This document shows, piece after piece, positions 9,470-19,413 of a stretch of DNA of 64,000 nt. Under the pieces are notes generated by a model that was not told where the DNA came from, made no database searches, and saw only the letters and a list, made by a program, of their open reading frames with translations. Where the stretch lies: NCBI GenBank assembly GCA_947496695.1, contig CANMEI010000007.1, positions 124,001 through 188,000 of the forward strand. Direction: 5' to 3'. Position numbers and translations under genes: made by a program. This DNA is from an uncultured Cellulophaga sp. (GTDB lineage Bacteria; Bacteroidota; Bacteroidia; Flavobacteriales; Flavobacteriaceae). Within the stretch, counting starts at the first letter, position 1. Every line of letters begins with the position of its first letter.

Positions 9470-10588
9470 ATGAAAAGAAGAACATTTATAAACACATCTA
9501 TAAAAGGTGCAGCGGTATTATCAACAGCTAGTTTATGGTCCTGTGCTTCTTCAAAAAAAATAACAGAGACCTCATTTATTGATCGAATTTTACCTGCACC
9601 AAAAAATGGTGGTTTTCGTGATGATGATTATTGGATTTGGGGTTCATCAGTAATTAAAGGTGAAGATGGTAAATATCATATGTTTGCTTCACGATGGTCT
9701 AAAGATGTTGGATTTGGTAATTGGGTAACAAACTCTGAAATTGTTCGTGCAGTTTCAGACACACCAGTTGGTCCTTATGTTTTTCAAGAAGTTGTATTAC
9801 CACCAAGAGGGCCTGAATTTTTTGATGGTATGTGCACACATAACCCAAGAATTGTAAAATATAAAGACAAATACTTACTTTATCACTTTGGTACTACTTA
9901 TGATTTTGCAATGCCAACAAAAGAAAATAGAAAACCTGAAGGTTATGATTGGAATGCCGCTTGGTTAAACAAACGTGTTGGTTTAGCAATTAGTGATTCT
10001 ATTTTTGGCCCTTGGGAACGTGTCGACAAACCAGTGATTGAACCAAGACCCGGACATTGGGATGCTTCAATTACCTCGAACCCATCACCAGCAGTTGACC
10101 CAAAAACTGGAAAAATATTATTAATGTATAAATCTTCCGCTACGCCAAAACCTCCATTATTACTTGGTGTGGCTATGGCTGATAGTCCAAGAGGTGAATA
10201 CAAGAGACTTAGTGAAGAGCCTGTTTTTAGGTTTGAAACCCCTGATAATAATCATATTGATGTTGAAGACCCTTACATTTGGTGGGCAGGTGATAGATAT
10301 GAAGGTGTTATTAAAGATAGATCGGGTGAAATTTGTGGTGAAGAAGGCGGAGGTGTTCACATTTGGTCTAAAGATGGAGTTGATTGGAAATTGTTTGATA
10401 ATGTAAAAGCCTATAGTAGGAATATTTTATGGGAAGACGGAACTACAACACATCAAAATCATTTTGAAAGACCTTTTGTTTTAGTAGAAGATGGAAAACC
10501 CACACATTTGTTTGCCGCAGTTGGTAGCGGACCAAAAGCTTGGAGCTTTGAAAATACGTGGAATATGGTCATTCCTTTAAAACATTAA
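9470..10588 (+). CDS. Beta-propeller glycoside hydrolase-like protein (GH43/GH117-like), Tat lipoprotein
   Basis: A 372-aa protein. Its start MKRRTFI carries a twin-arginine motif, and the signal ends in lipobox LWSC (Cys25), so it is probably folded in the cytoplasm, Tat-exported and lipidated. The mature part has five-bladed-propeller features of GH43/GH117-like enzymes: YWIWGSSVIKGEDGKYHMFASRW, THNPRIVKYKDKYLLYHFG, SDSIFGPWERV, TSNPSPAVDP, IDVEDPYIWW. It is a paralogue of the protein at 32884-33978, sharing a C-terminal ERPFVLVEDGKPTHLF block. Substrate unknown. It is the only degradative gene on the plus strand left of susC, and its upstream region lacks the two-box operator (only a half-match, 9323-9337). 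Confidence 0.75.
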   Translation: MKRRTFINTSIKGAAVLSTASLWSCASSKKITETSFIDRILPAPKNGGFRDDDYWIWGSSVIKGEDGKYHMFASRWSKDVGFGNWVTNSEIVRAVSDTPVGPYVFQEVVLPPRGPEFFDGMCTHNPRIVKYKDKYLLYHFGTTYDFAMPTKENRKPEGYDWNAAWLNKRVGLAISDSIFGPWERVDKPVIEPRPGHWDASITSNPSPAVDPKTGKILLMYKSSATPKPPLLLGVAMADSPRGEYKRLSEEPVFRFETPDNNHIDVEDPYIWWAGDRYEGVIKDRSGEICGEEGGGVHIWSKDGVDWKLFDNVKAYSRNILWEDGTTTHQNHFERPFVLVEDGKPTHLFAAVGSGPKAWSFENTWNMVIPLKH

Positions 10589-10597
10589 ATTGAAATT

Positions 10598-10629
10598 AAA
10601 AAAGCCAAGTTGTACAACTTGGCTTTTTT
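10598..10629. terminator. Bidirectional terminator between convergent genes
   Basis: A perfect 32-bp palindrome with core AAGCCAAGTTG/CAACTTGGCTT, flanked by A-runs on one side and T-runs on the other, sits between the stops of the convergent genes ending at 10588 and 10648. Confidence 0.9.
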
Positions 10630-10647
10630 AATATGCTATATTTTTAT

Positions 10648-13467
10648 TTAGAACTTTACCTTAAACTTTTTAGAGTTATAATCTCTAACACCAATAACGG
10701 TAACTTTTTTACCTTTATACTTTTTCATGGCTTGTTGAAGATCACTAATCGTATTTATTTTCTCTTTATTTACTTGTTGAATCACCCAGTCTCTAGGTAA
10801 TTTAGCATCTAACCACATCTCACCTTCTTCTTTATTAATTGATTTTATGTAGCAACCAAAGTTGTAACCACCCGTTGCGTCAATTAAATCAGGATCATCT
10901 GCTATATTAATTAATACAGCTCCTAATATTTCTAGCTCTAATGCTTTGTTTTTTTCAGTAATTCTTTCTCCTAAAAATTTTTCAGCAATAAGCGTACTAT
11001 ACCAACTTGGGTAAACTACTTTTTCAACTTTTTCAAATGTTGCTACTGCTGTGAACCCAACTGAAATATCTTGTTCATTATATGTTTTTGCTTTTATAAT
11101 GCTCGAAGTATTAATTTCAAAAGGCTTCATATACACTGAAGAATTAATGTCTGGTTCAGTACCATCGACAGTATAATAAACTTTAGAATTTTCGCCGGCA
11201 TTTTTAGCAGGTGTAATAGTTATAAGTTTTGAATTTTCAAATTCACCACCAAACGGAATCACTTTTGTCATCTCATGACCAAATTGATCCATTGGAAAAT
11301 TTTTAAATCCTACTTTTAATGCTGATGAATTTTCACTTACTTGATAGTTTCCATTTTCTACATCAATAAACTTAGGATTTCCTGCTAATGAATGCTCATC
11401 ATAGCCTTTTCTTTTCCATGAAGAAAAACCGACTCCTTCAGTTACATCAAATTTTTCAGGATAATTAATATTCCAGTAAAAATTGTTGTCATAATGCGTA
11501 CTCCATTTTGTTTCTGTTGGTAAACCAACATCTCTTATAAATTTATTTGTAGGTTCTTTTTTTCCTGGTACTGCACCTGATATGACAAAAATATTATTAT
11601 AAATTTCGTCTTGAGAATCTTTTGGCCATACATGCCAGCCCAAAGGAACAGCACTTACGGTAATATTATTAAACACCTTACGCGCCATTCCATCACGTAA
11701 TTTAATAGTTGAACCTAAACTTAAATTATTATAAATCTCAAAATAACTTGAACCATCATCTAAATCAATCGTCCAATTTCCTGCACTAATAGATTTTCTA
11801 TAATTAGCAATTCGGTTGTTTCGAACAATTACATTATCAATAGCATCAAGTTTGGTAAGTTCTTTAATAAAATGATCATCTGATCCTCTTGAGCCTTTCC
11901 ATTGTCTTTCTCGTCCCCAAGAGTTAAAAGGGCCGTGTTCACCTGTTTCTTGTACTGTTTCCCATATATCATTAAACTCAATAATATGACCTCCCCATGT
12001 ACCATCATTAATACAAATACCAGCTCTTGGGCAATTGAAAATGGTATTATGTGACGCTGTAATTTTATGACTCATAGAAATATAAACGCCAGCAACCTGC
12101 TTACCCACATCACCAAAATCATGCATTATGGAGTTTTCTACAATACAATTTTTAGGGTAATCATCTGTTTTAGGTCCAGCCTCTAAATCCATACCTTTAC
12201 GCATGTCTTCCCAGTTTTTGCCATAAATTTCTTTATCATCCCAAGTTTGATAAAAACGTACTGCTTCTGGCAATCCAACAAAGCAAACTGCACTTTCACC
12301 AGTATGTACAAAACGGCAACCTGATATTTTATTATCGCGGTTATACCCATTCATAAAAACACCGTTACCACCAACATATTCAAAATTGCAATCTTCAATT
12401 ATACTGTTTTCTACAGCTTCAAAATAAATTGTTCCTCCACGGTGAATTGCCCAATCGCCACGAGCTAAAGGCTCATATTCACCCATAAAAGTATATTGTG
12501 ATTGCATAAATTTAAAACCCTTAAGTTTAACGTATTGTACAGGCTTTTCTTTAGTTCCTTTTATTTCGATTAAATTTTTCAATACAGGAACCTCAACAAC
12601 AGCTTCATTCAAATCTACTTCAGAGAATGGATAATAGTATAATAAATTAGTGTTCTTATCAAAAAACCACTCACCAGCAACATCTAATTCTTCAAAAATA
12701 TTATCAATAAAAAACCAAGAAGTGTGTGAGCCTTTTCCTCCTATTCCAAAAACACGTTGTAATTGATAACCGCCTTCACCTAAATACACTTTATGTTCTT
12801 CTTTATTTACATTTTTAATTTTGTACTGCATGTTCCCCCAATTATGACTTTGAAATGCATGCACTATTCCTGTCTCAGGATTACTCCAATCTTTAATTGT
12901 AAATGTTTCAGGGTTATACGCAAACCATTCATCATACCTACGATCAGTACCATCAACAACCTGATCATAACTTGTGCCAGCACCACGTAATGGATTTTCG
13001 TAATCGTAATTAGGAAAACGAGCTCTTATTTGTCGTTCACTATTAATAAACAATTGGTCAAAATTTATATCACTTGGTAATTTAGTTACGTAAATTCCAT
13101 TTTTGTAAAGTTCCCAATTTAAGTTTTCTAATTTCTTGGAGCCTTTAATAGTTACTTCTGCTCCCGGTAGTGCTGAAAAAACTACTGGATATTCTTTTGT
13201 TCCTGAATACTCACTTCCTATTTGAATGGTATGATCTAGGTAATAATCACCTTGGGTAAACCATACAGTTACATTTTCTTTACCAGCATACTTTTTCACT
13301 ACCTCAAGTGATTTCTCTAGAGTTTTTAATGGATGACTTTTTGTTCCGTTATTAGTATCATCACCTAAAGGTGATATAAAAATATCATGAGCTTGAAGAA
13401 ACTGTGCTACAAAGAGCATCAAAATAAATAAAACTAATTGATTCTTATAATTTAGCATGTTTTGCAT
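10648..13467 (-). CDS. GH141-like beta-helix glycosidase with chitobiase-type and PDZ-like C-terminal domains (copy 1)
   Basis: A 939-aa secreted protein (signal to about residue 26, FLQAH). Residues ~30-620 form a right-handed beta-helix with the pattern of GH141 (family of alpha-L-fucosidase BT1002 and a xylanase): IFISPLGDDTNNGTKSHPL at the start, RARFPNYDY, GEWFFDKNTNLLYYYP, GGNGVFMNGYNRDNKI, and IDLDDGSSYFEIYNN. Residues ~730-800 resemble a chitobiase-like CHB_HEX_C domain (VYYTVDGTEPDINSSVY). The last ~100 residues look like a divergent PDZ domain (GCYIKSINKE, VIQQVNKEKINTISDLQQA). A fucosidase role fits the locus but xylanase or another activity cannot be excluded. Third gene of the operon starting at 17864; 139 bp separate it from the preceding gene and no terminator or operator is seen in that gap. 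Confidence 0.8.
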   Translation of the reverse strand: MQNMLNYKNQLVLFILMLFVAQFLQAHDIFISPLGDDTNNGTKSHPLKTLEKSLEVVKKYAGKENVTVWFTQGDYYLDHTIQIGSEYSGTKEYPVVFSALPGAEVTIKGSKKLENLNWELYKNGIYVTKLPSDINFDQLFINSERQIRARFPNYDYENPLRGAGTSYDQVVDGTDRRYDEWFAYNPETFTIKDWSNPETGIVHAFQSHNWGNMQYKIKNVNKEEHKVYLGEGGYQLQRVFGIGGKGSHTSWFFIDNIFEELDVAGEWFFDKNTNLLYYYPFSEVDLNEAVVEVPVLKNLIEIKGTKEKPVQYVKLKGFKFMQSQYTFMGEYEPLARGDWAIHRGGTIYFEAVENSIIEDCNFEYVGGNGVFMNGYNRDNKISGCRFVHTGESAVCFVGLPEAVRFYQTWDDKEIYGKNWEDMRKGMDLEAGPKTDDYPKNCIVENSIMHDFGDVGKQVAGVYISMSHKITASHNTIFNCPRAGICINDGTWGGHIIEFNDIWETVQETGEHGPFNSWGRERQWKGSRGSDDHFIKELTKLDAIDNVIVRNNRIANYRKSISAGNWTIDLDDGSSYFEIYNNLSLGSTIKLRDGMARKVFNNITVSAVPLGWHVWPKDSQDEIYNNIFVISGAVPGKKEPTNKFIRDVGLPTETKWSTHYDNNFYWNINYPEKFDVTEGVGFSSWKRKGYDEHSLAGNPKFIDVENGNYQVSENSSALKVGFKNFPMDQFGHEMTKVIPFGGEFENSKLITITPAKNAGENSKVYYTVDGTEPDINSSVYMKPFEINTSSIIKAKTYNEQDISVGFTAVATFEKVEKVVYPSWYSTLIAEKFLGERITEKNKALELEILGAVLINIADDPDLIDATGGYNFGCYIKSINKEEGEMWLDAKLPRDWVIQQVNKEKINTISDLQQAMKKYKGKKVTVIGVRDYNSKKFKVKF

Positions 13468-13606
13468 TAGAAATAAAATGATAAATATTGATTTTACTTA
13501 ATCTCTACAATTTATAGAATTATAAAAAAATAATTGAAATAAATAACCTAAACAACAGCTCACAAACGACTAATAACATTTATAAAAATGATATAAGTAT
13601 AAAGCT

Positions 13607-15565
13607 CTAATTTAAAGGGGTATATTTTATGATTATACTTCCTGACTGGATTGGTTTTTCAAAGTTAATTCCTATCCTAACTGCATCTTTTCCATTTCTC
13701 AAATGTTGTACAGGTACAGGCTCTGAATATATTTTAAGTAAACCATCATCACTTTCAATCGTTACTTTTAATTTTAAATTATGATCAACACTAGTTAAAA
13801 TTAATGTACTAGGATTAATAATTTCATATTTAGAAAATGTCATAATTGCTGTGCCAAAATCAATTGGTTCAGTTGCGCTAAAAGTATCTCTAATTGTAAT
13901 TACACCTTGCTTGGTTTTATCGTTAACCATTACTCTTTCTAAAGTTTTTAATGCGCTAACTTCATAAGCCGATTTTAAATTTAGTACAACCTCATCTTTA
14001 TCATCAGAAAAATTTGTTACTGTTATTTCACCTTCAAATGAACGACCGTTTGATTGTAATATATTATTAATTAACGGAACTGGATGACCCCATGAACTAC
14101 GTGCTTTATTGGTTGGCGAAAATGAACCAGCAGTATATGAAGGTGCACCTATATCTCCACAAATAAAGTCTTCTCCTAATAATAAAGTATACGTACCAAC
14201 ATCACTATGGTTGTGGTTTTCTGCATTATGGCCAGCTTTTATTGCTATAGAAAATGGCCACTTTTGTTTTCCTCTTGAAATAACCATACCTGAAGTCTCA
14301 AAAAAAGTTACATTAGGTAATTCATTCTTCTTTTTTGTTTCAGGTACTGTAAAAATTTCTGGGTTTTTCCACGCAATTAATTGTTCTGAAGCTTCTTCAA
14401 ATTTATAACTATCAGGTTTTAAAGCACCATAATAGTATGCAGATAATGCATATGTGAAATTTCCATTTTGATTTGCAGCAACTATATTCCCATCCGCAAA
14501 AGGTGCATAATATGAATTCTGAATTTCAAAATTCTCAGGAAAATTACCCACATTGTTCATTTTGTCTGCATTATCAAAATCAAACATATTTATTTTCCCA
14601 TTGGTATAATCATGAAAAATTTGTGCCAAATACAGGTAATGTCCAAAACCATAGCTCCAATAACCAATACCTTCAGAACAATACCCATCATCCCCAAAAC
14701 CACTTAAATAATATTTTGAACTGTTAAGCATACAACCTATTGCAACTAAACGCTCATGAGTATCTTTTGAATTTGTAATTGTTGAAAAAATAGTACCACT
14801 GTTACAAACAGAATTCCAATTACTTGTACTTCTTATCCATTTATTTAAATTATTTTCTCCTTTACAACTTGTTAAATATGAATCTGTAATACGTTTTTGA
14901 ACTAACGCAGAAGCTTCTTTTTTTAATGCTTTAGGAAGTTTATTGCCTAATAATACTAGTGCCAAAGTTAAGTCTGTTCCAAACTTACGAGCACCTAAAT
15001 CTATAGTGATACTTTTTCCTTCTAAATTACTATTTTGATCATCGTCGTGATTTGGGTGCAACCACGATTTCATATCCATAATTGCTCGCATATAAATCTT
15101 TATCTGTGGAATAAAACGCCCTTTATTCTCTATACATTCTGCTAAAATAAAATGCTCTAACCTCTCCATTGTTCGGTAATACCTTGGCTTATAAATTCCA
15201 CGATTCCCCTCAATATTTGCTCTTCTGTATATTTCATCTGAAATAGGAACCTCAGGTTTTTTATCTAAAAAAGAATTTGCTCTTTGTAGGTATTTTTTGC
15301 CCGATTGTAAAGTCGCTATCGTATCCCAATAAGCGCGATCATTTATATTTGGTGAAGGTTTGTAGGTGTGATCTGGCAGTACCTTTTCTAGCATTTCTAT
15401 TTGCGTCGCTGTAGGGTAAATCGAATTTTCATCAGCTAATTGCAAATATGTAGTAATATTAAAATCTTCCTCTTCACTTGTAAACCCTAAGTTTATACTT
15501 ACAACACCAATTAATAATATAATTGAACTAATGCCAAATACTGTGGGTTTCAATAGCCTATTCAT
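13607..15565 (-). CDS. Heparinase II/III-type polysaccharide lyase candidate (1)
   Basis: A 652-aa secreted protein with N-terminal hydrophobic segment (residues 10-28). It has an alpha/alpha-toroid (to ~residue 340) followed by an antiparallel beta-sheet domain. Lyase-type landmarks: Asn248/Asn251 in TSNWNSVCNSG, a tyrosine-rich SEGIGYWSYGFGHYLYL segment, His451/His453 in NHNHSDVGTYTLL, and His494 in SSWGHPVPLINN, the arrangement of heparinase II/III-like families (PL12, PL15, PL17, PL21, PL33 and relatives). The exact PL family is not decidable by eye. Its start overlaps the stop of the upstream lyase-like gene by 8 bp, so the two are co-translated. Confidence 0.8.
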   Translation of the reverse strand: MNRLLKPTVFGISSIILLIGVVSINLGFTSEEEDFNITTYLQLADENSIYPTATQIEMLEKVLPDHTYKPSPNINDRAYWDTIATLQSGKKYLQRANSFLDKKPEVPISDEIYRRANIEGNRGIYKPRYYRTMERLEHFILAECIENKGRFIPQIKIYMRAIMDMKSWLHPNHDDDQNSNLEGKSITIDLGARKFGTDLTLALVLLGNKLPKALKKEASALVQKRITDSYLTSCKGENNLNKWIRSTSNWNSVCNSGTIFSTITNSKDTHERLVAIGCMLNSSKYYLSGFGDDGYCSEGIGYWSYGFGHYLYLAQIFHDYTNGKINMFDFDNADKMNNVGNFPENFEIQNSYYAPFADGNIVAANQNGNFTYALSAYYYGALKPDSYKFEEASEQLIAWKNPEIFTVPETKKKNELPNVTFFETSGMVISRGKQKWPFSIAIKAGHNAENHNHSDVGTYTLLLGEDFICGDIGAPSYTAGSFSPTNKARSSWGHPVPLINNILQSNGRSFEGEITVTNFSDDKDEVVLNLKSAYEVSALKTLERVMVNDKTKQGVITIRDTFSATEPIDFGTAIMTFSKYEIINPSTLILTSVDHNLKLKVTIESDDGLLKIYSEPVPVQHLRNGKDAVRIGINFEKPIQSGSIIIKYTPLN

Positions 15566-17864
15566 CAGAATACATATTTACTTTTATTAATTTTTCTGAT
15601 GAATTATACATACCCTCTTTTAATGTATCATTAATCTTAATTAAAGATAAATTTTCAGCACTATAAATACTAACATTTGCATTTTTTTGCCCTTGATAAA
15701 TTAGCTTTGAATCTGTCTGAAAATTTTCAACCAATACTGTGTATTTTGATAAAGAATGCAATAATACTTGACCATTGCGTCGCAAATAGCTACCGTGCCC
15801 AATAAAAAATTCTTTAACAGCTCCAATCTTAGTTTTATCTGATCCTTCTTTAAATTTTAAAACCGTTAAGTAAGCATCAGTTTCCCAACCGTTCATATTT
15901 ATCACACTATTTCTATGTTTTAAACGACCATCGGCTAATAAATTAAAATATACTTCTGTAGTCTCTCCATTTTGAGTTATAGAAACCCCTAAAAAGTTTT
16001 TTCCTTCAAAACGTTCTATAACAGGTAAAGCTTCTTTATTTTCTTGTGATTTTAAAATAATTGCGGAAATAAACTTAGTTCTATCGGTTTCTTTAAAAAG
16101 ACTGATGGACCAATATGGCTGCTTTTCTTCAGGATGATGATCTTTATATCCCATTTTTTCCTCTAAGCGCATTTGCTCTGGGAAATCGTGAGGTAAACCA
16201 CCGTTAGGGAAAGTTTCAGGATATAGTGAACGAACAATTACCTCTGCATCATCTTCCTTTATAGATAAGTCTAAATCTTTTCTTTTTGATTCGCCATTGT
16301 AATGCAGTAACCATTCAAAATTACCTGGTTTATGTGCCAATAAATCATCAATCACCAAAATAACATCACCAACCCAAATAAAGTTACGATAGTTACGAGC
16401 TAAAATTTGAGAATAAGGTCCCGTGGCATTCGCTAATAAATATTTAAAATTTTCACCTTCAACTAAATTGTGAAGTGATCCTGAATTTACCACTCCAAAG
16501 TAAGGATCTTTTTTATTCTGTCCTTCTCCATTAAAAAGTACCACATTATGTGCTTCACTCTGGCAGTAATACTGCGTATATAATGGATTTCCGTATGATG
16601 AATTTCCTGAATCAATAATTAAATTTTTTCCATTATGAAACAAAATAAATGAACCAGCATCTGCATGAGTGTGATTCCAAGTAAAACCAGATTTTACGGC
16701 TAACATTGTTGCATTTTTATCCCAAGAATTACGGAGTGTTGCCCAACCCATATCTTTAAACAAATGCGAAGTTTTTAAATTGGGTTTGTAATTATGTTTT
16801 AACTCTGGAAGTTTAGGGTGTAATATAAGCCCGTTTGGAGTTTTAATTTGTAAACCTTCTTTATCATCGCCTATACTTGTTTGCTTAATATACCAAGCGT
16901 ATTCATCTTTTGTATAGCCTAAATTCCATAATAATGTTAAGCAAGCGTTTCCTGTTTTATATACAAAACTATCACCAAAATTAACTGACATAGTTTTACC
17001 TTCTTTTACATAGTATGAAGTCTGAATAAAAAAATCTCCTATTTTATGTAGAATTGGAAGTTCTACTTGTTTCTTATTTGGTAATGCTTCTTGCAACGCA
17101 TAACGGAATAATAAATATTGTGAAAGTCCGTAAGACGCATAATTAATACTTTCATAAAAACCTCCATCTTTATCAAATGTTGGCGGTTTATTTTGAAGTA
17201 CACTTCCTGAATAATTCACAAACTCTTTTGCCGTTTGTGCAATATCGTCTACCCATTGATTTGCTTCCGGAATTTCATTTCTAATGGCTAAAGCACTAAA
17301 ACCTGCCATATACACACAAGCACTCCACCAATTATGACCCATCGTATCAAAAGTATGAAAGTTTGTACTTGGCAATAACCAATCATCCAAAGCTGGCTGA
17401 ATACCTACCTTAGCTATACCTTCTGCAATTTCTTTTCGTTCGTTTTCTGTTAAATAATCATAAGTACAATCAAAACCAATAGAAATAAAAAAACTAGTGT
17501 GTGAAGTGCCTAAACCACCTTTCCATGAAGGTGTTCGATTTAATAAATTTTGTCCTTCCCAAGATTTTTTTAAAATATAATTATATAAGATTTTCTTTAT
17601 TACTTCGGCATATTTTTCATCACCTGTCATTCGGTAAGCCAAACCTAATAATTGACAGTCAGAGGCTTTGTACTTAGTTTTTTTTAGTAGTTTTTTTGCT
17701 TTACTAAACTGATCATCCCAACTAGATTTAATTTTAGAATTTATTTTAATTTGAGATTTTAAATTCTCAATATTAGCCTCTGTATACAAAAGGTAGTTTC
17801 TTTTTTGGCTGTACGCGAAAGCTACTGTTAAATAACAAACTATAAATAACATTACTTTTTTCAT
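15558..17864 (-). CDS. Heparinase II/III-type polysaccharide lyase candidate (2)
   Basis: A 768-aa secreted protein (signal ends FAYSQ, residue 20) with an N-terminal all-alpha toroid and a C-terminal beta-sandwich. Landmarks of the heparinase II/III and oligoalginate-lyase fold are visible: MGHNWWSACVYMAG (His177, Asn178), GGFYESINYASYGLSQYL, NHTHADAGSFILFHNG (His398, His400), and SEAHNVVLFNG (His439). These are the residues that usually act as charge neutralizer and acid/base. Eliminative cleavage next to a uronic acid would feed the two GH88 enzymes. It is the first gene of an operon with the lyase at 13607 and the GH141-like gene, headed by candidate operator C. Confidence 0.85.
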   Translation of the reverse strand: MKKVMLFIVCYLTVAFAYSQKRNYLLYTEANIENLKSQIKINSKIKSSWDDQFSKAKKLLKKTKYKASDCQLLGLAYRMTGDEKYAEVIKKILYNYILKKSWEGQNLLNRTPSWKGGLGTSHTSFFISIGFDCTYDYLTENERKEIAEGIAKVGIQPALDDWLLPSTNFHTFDTMGHNWWSACVYMAGFSALAIRNEIPEANQWVDDIAQTAKEFVNYSGSVLQNKPPTFDKDGGFYESINYASYGLSQYLLFRYALQEALPNKKQVELPILHKIGDFFIQTSYYVKEGKTMSVNFGDSFVYKTGNACLTLLWNLGYTKDEYAWYIKQTSIGDDKEGLQIKTPNGLILHPKLPELKHNYKPNLKTSHLFKDMGWATLRNSWDKNATMLAVKSGFTWNHTHADAGSFILFHNGKNLIIDSGNSSYGNPLYTQYYCQSEAHNVVLFNGEGQNKKDPYFGVVNSGSLHNLVEGENFKYLLANATGPYSQILARNYRNFIWVGDVILVIDDLLAHKPGNFEWLLHYNGESKRKDLDLSIKEDDAEVIVRSLYPETFPNGGLPHDFPEQMRLEEKMGYKDHHPEEKQPYWSISLFKETDRTKFISAIILKSQENKEALPVIERFEGKNFLGVSITQNGETTEVYFNLLADGRLKHRNSVINMNGWETDAYLTVLKFKEGSDKTKIGAVKEFFIGHGSYLRRNGQVLLHSLSKYTVLVENFQTDSKLIYQGQKNANVSIYSAENLSLIKINDTLKEGMYNSSEKLIKVNMYSDE

Positions 17865-17894
17865 CCTATATCACTTAGTTTTTAAATTCTCAAT

Positions 17895-17959
17895 CAATAT
17901 TACATATTCACATAATATAAGGCTATAAACTATAATCCATTGTATATAAATTATAGTTT
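17895..17959 (-). promoter_or_regulatory. Candidate HTCS operator and promoter C (for lyase/lyase/GH141 operon)
   Basis: Minus strand: box 1 AAACTATAATTTATA (17945-17959), box 2 GGATTATAGTTTATA (17924-17938), period 21 bp; then exactly 21 bp to the -7-like TAATATTG (17895-17902), 30 bp before the ATG at 17864. Box 2 is a perfect match to GRATNATARTTTATA. Confidence 0.65.
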
Positions 17960-17981
17960 AAAGCCATTATTTGCTAAAAGA

Positions 17982-18021
17982 AAAAGCCAATATTTAAGCT
18001 TGAACTTAAATATTGGCTTTT
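17982..18021 (-). terminator. Intrinsic terminator after GH29 gene
   Basis: Long inverted repeat (AAAAGCCAATATTTAAG paired with CTTAAATATTGGCTTTT, loop of 6) starting 22 bp past the GH29 stop at 18043. On the minus strand it ends in a T-rich run. It closes the long operon that starts at 33978. Confidence 0.85.
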
Positions 18022-18042
18022 ATTATTTTTAATACTATGTAT

Positions 18043-19413
18043 TTATTGCAACTCTATTTTCACAACTGAAACCGTAGAGTCAGGAGCCAACATTGGCACA
18101 TCAACCAATACTTCTCTTGATGTTGCTATTGAGTTTAAATCAATATTCGGATTAGCTAACAAGGTTACTTTTTTAGCTTTAATATCTTTATTAAGTTTTA
18201 ACAAACCATCTGTAGGCCAATCGAAAACATGTGCATAAATAACATTATCTTTTTTGGTATACCTACCCCATTTTGGTTTTTCATACGGACTAGCGGATGC
18301 TCCATAAATAGCTTCGCCATTTTTTTTAGTCCATTCTCCCATTGCATTTAAACGTCTAATACTTTCTGAAGGAAATCTGCCAAAACCATCTGGTCCTATA
18401 TTCAACAAAAAGTTTCCTCCTTTAGATACAATATCGACTAGTTTTTGAATTAAATCTTCATTACTTTTCCATTTATTATCCGATGGTTTATACCCCCATG
18501 AGCCATTCATAGTCATACATGCTTCCCAATCAGAATCAATACCTGTATCCGGAATTTCTTGCTCAGGTGTCCCGAAGTCTCCAGCAAATTCTCCCTCATT
18601 ATTATTCATTCCATCCATTCCTGTTCTTCCTTTATCAACCCTGTTATTTACAATAGTGTTTGGTTGAATTTTACGAATAAATTTATAAAGGTCTTTACCC
18701 ATTTTTGTTGTATAATCCGGAATCCAATCCCCATCAAACCAAACAACACCAACATCACCATAATTTGTTAGTAGCTCTTCAACTTGAGGTTTCATATAAT
18801 TTTTATAATACTTAGGAAAATCAGGGTTTGTTACTGTTGGGTCATCATTTTGAGCAATATTATAATTAGGATATAAATTACCTTGAGCCTGTGGATGATG
18901 CCAATCTACGATAGAATAGTAAAAACAAAACTTAATACCTTGTTTTTTACAAGCTTCCGATAATTCTTTAATAATATCACGTTTAAAAGGTGAAGTATCC
19001 ATAACATCGTAATCAGATACTTTAGAGTCCCATAAACCAAAGCCTTCGTGATGTTTACTTGTAATTACAATATATTTCATACCCGCATTTTTTGCCATAG
19101 TTACCCAAGCATCTGCATCAAACATTACAGGATTAAACATTTTGGGGAATTTCTCATATTCCTCAACAGTATAATCTAATTTATCCATAGCCCATTCTGC
19201 TCCACCGCCCGCTATTTTTGTACCTCGTTCACCACCTACTATTGAGTATGCTCCCCAGTGTATAAACATTCCGAATTTAGAATCTCGCCACCATTCCATA
19301 CGTTCATCATCAGAAAGTTTTTTGTCACTTGAAGGTTGCGCTAAACCTACATTGGTATTTAATACAAGTATCAACCCAAATAATAGTATATTTTTCAATG
19401 TTTTCATTTTCAT
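18043..19413 (-). CDS. GH29 alpha-L-fucosidase
   Basis: A 456-aa secreted retaining alpha-L-fucosidase (signal ends at GLAQ, residue 26). Family landmarks are complete: KFGMFIHWGAYSI, ITSKHHEGFGLWDSKVSDYDV, FYYSIVDWHHP, and the nucleophile Asp227 in VVWFDGDW. The WYYS-type and LLNIGPDGFGRFP segments near residue 340-350 close the barrel. It would release terminal fucose from oligosaccharides after desulfation. Its ATG directly abuts the stop of the GH141-like gene (TAGATG), so it is the last gene of the operon 33978-18043, followed by a strong terminator. Together with GH95 and GH141 it makes fucose the best-supported sugar of the substrate. Confidence 0.95.
   Translation of the reverse strand: MKMKTLKNILLFGLILVLNTNVGLAQPSSDKKLSDDERMEWWRDSKFGMFIHWGAYSIVGGERGTKIAGGGAEWAMDKLDYTVEEYEKFPKMFNPVMFDADAWVTMAKNAGMKYIVITSKHHEGFGLWDSKVSDYDVMDTSPFKRDIIKELSEACKKQGIKFCFYYSIVDWHHPQAQGNLYPNYNIAQNDDPTVTNPDFPKYYKNYMKPQVEELLTNYGDVGVVWFDGDWIPDYTTKMGKDLYKFIRKIQPNTIVNNRVDKGRTGMDGMNNNEGEFAGDFGTPEQEIPDTGIDSDWEACMTMNGSWGYKPSDNKWKSNEDLIQKLVDIVSKGGNFLLNIGPDGFGRFPSESIRRLNAMGEWTKKNGEAIYGASASPYEKPKWGRYTKKDNVIYAHVFDWPTDGLLKLNKDIKAKKVTLLANPNIDLNSIATSREVLVDVPMLAPDSTVSVVKIELQ

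Noticed and set aside
10160..10406. Overlapping short open frames on both strands within the gene at 9470-10588
   Set aside because: They have no signal, motif or independent start context and follow from the composition of the real gene; the same holds for the other short antisense frames in the window.
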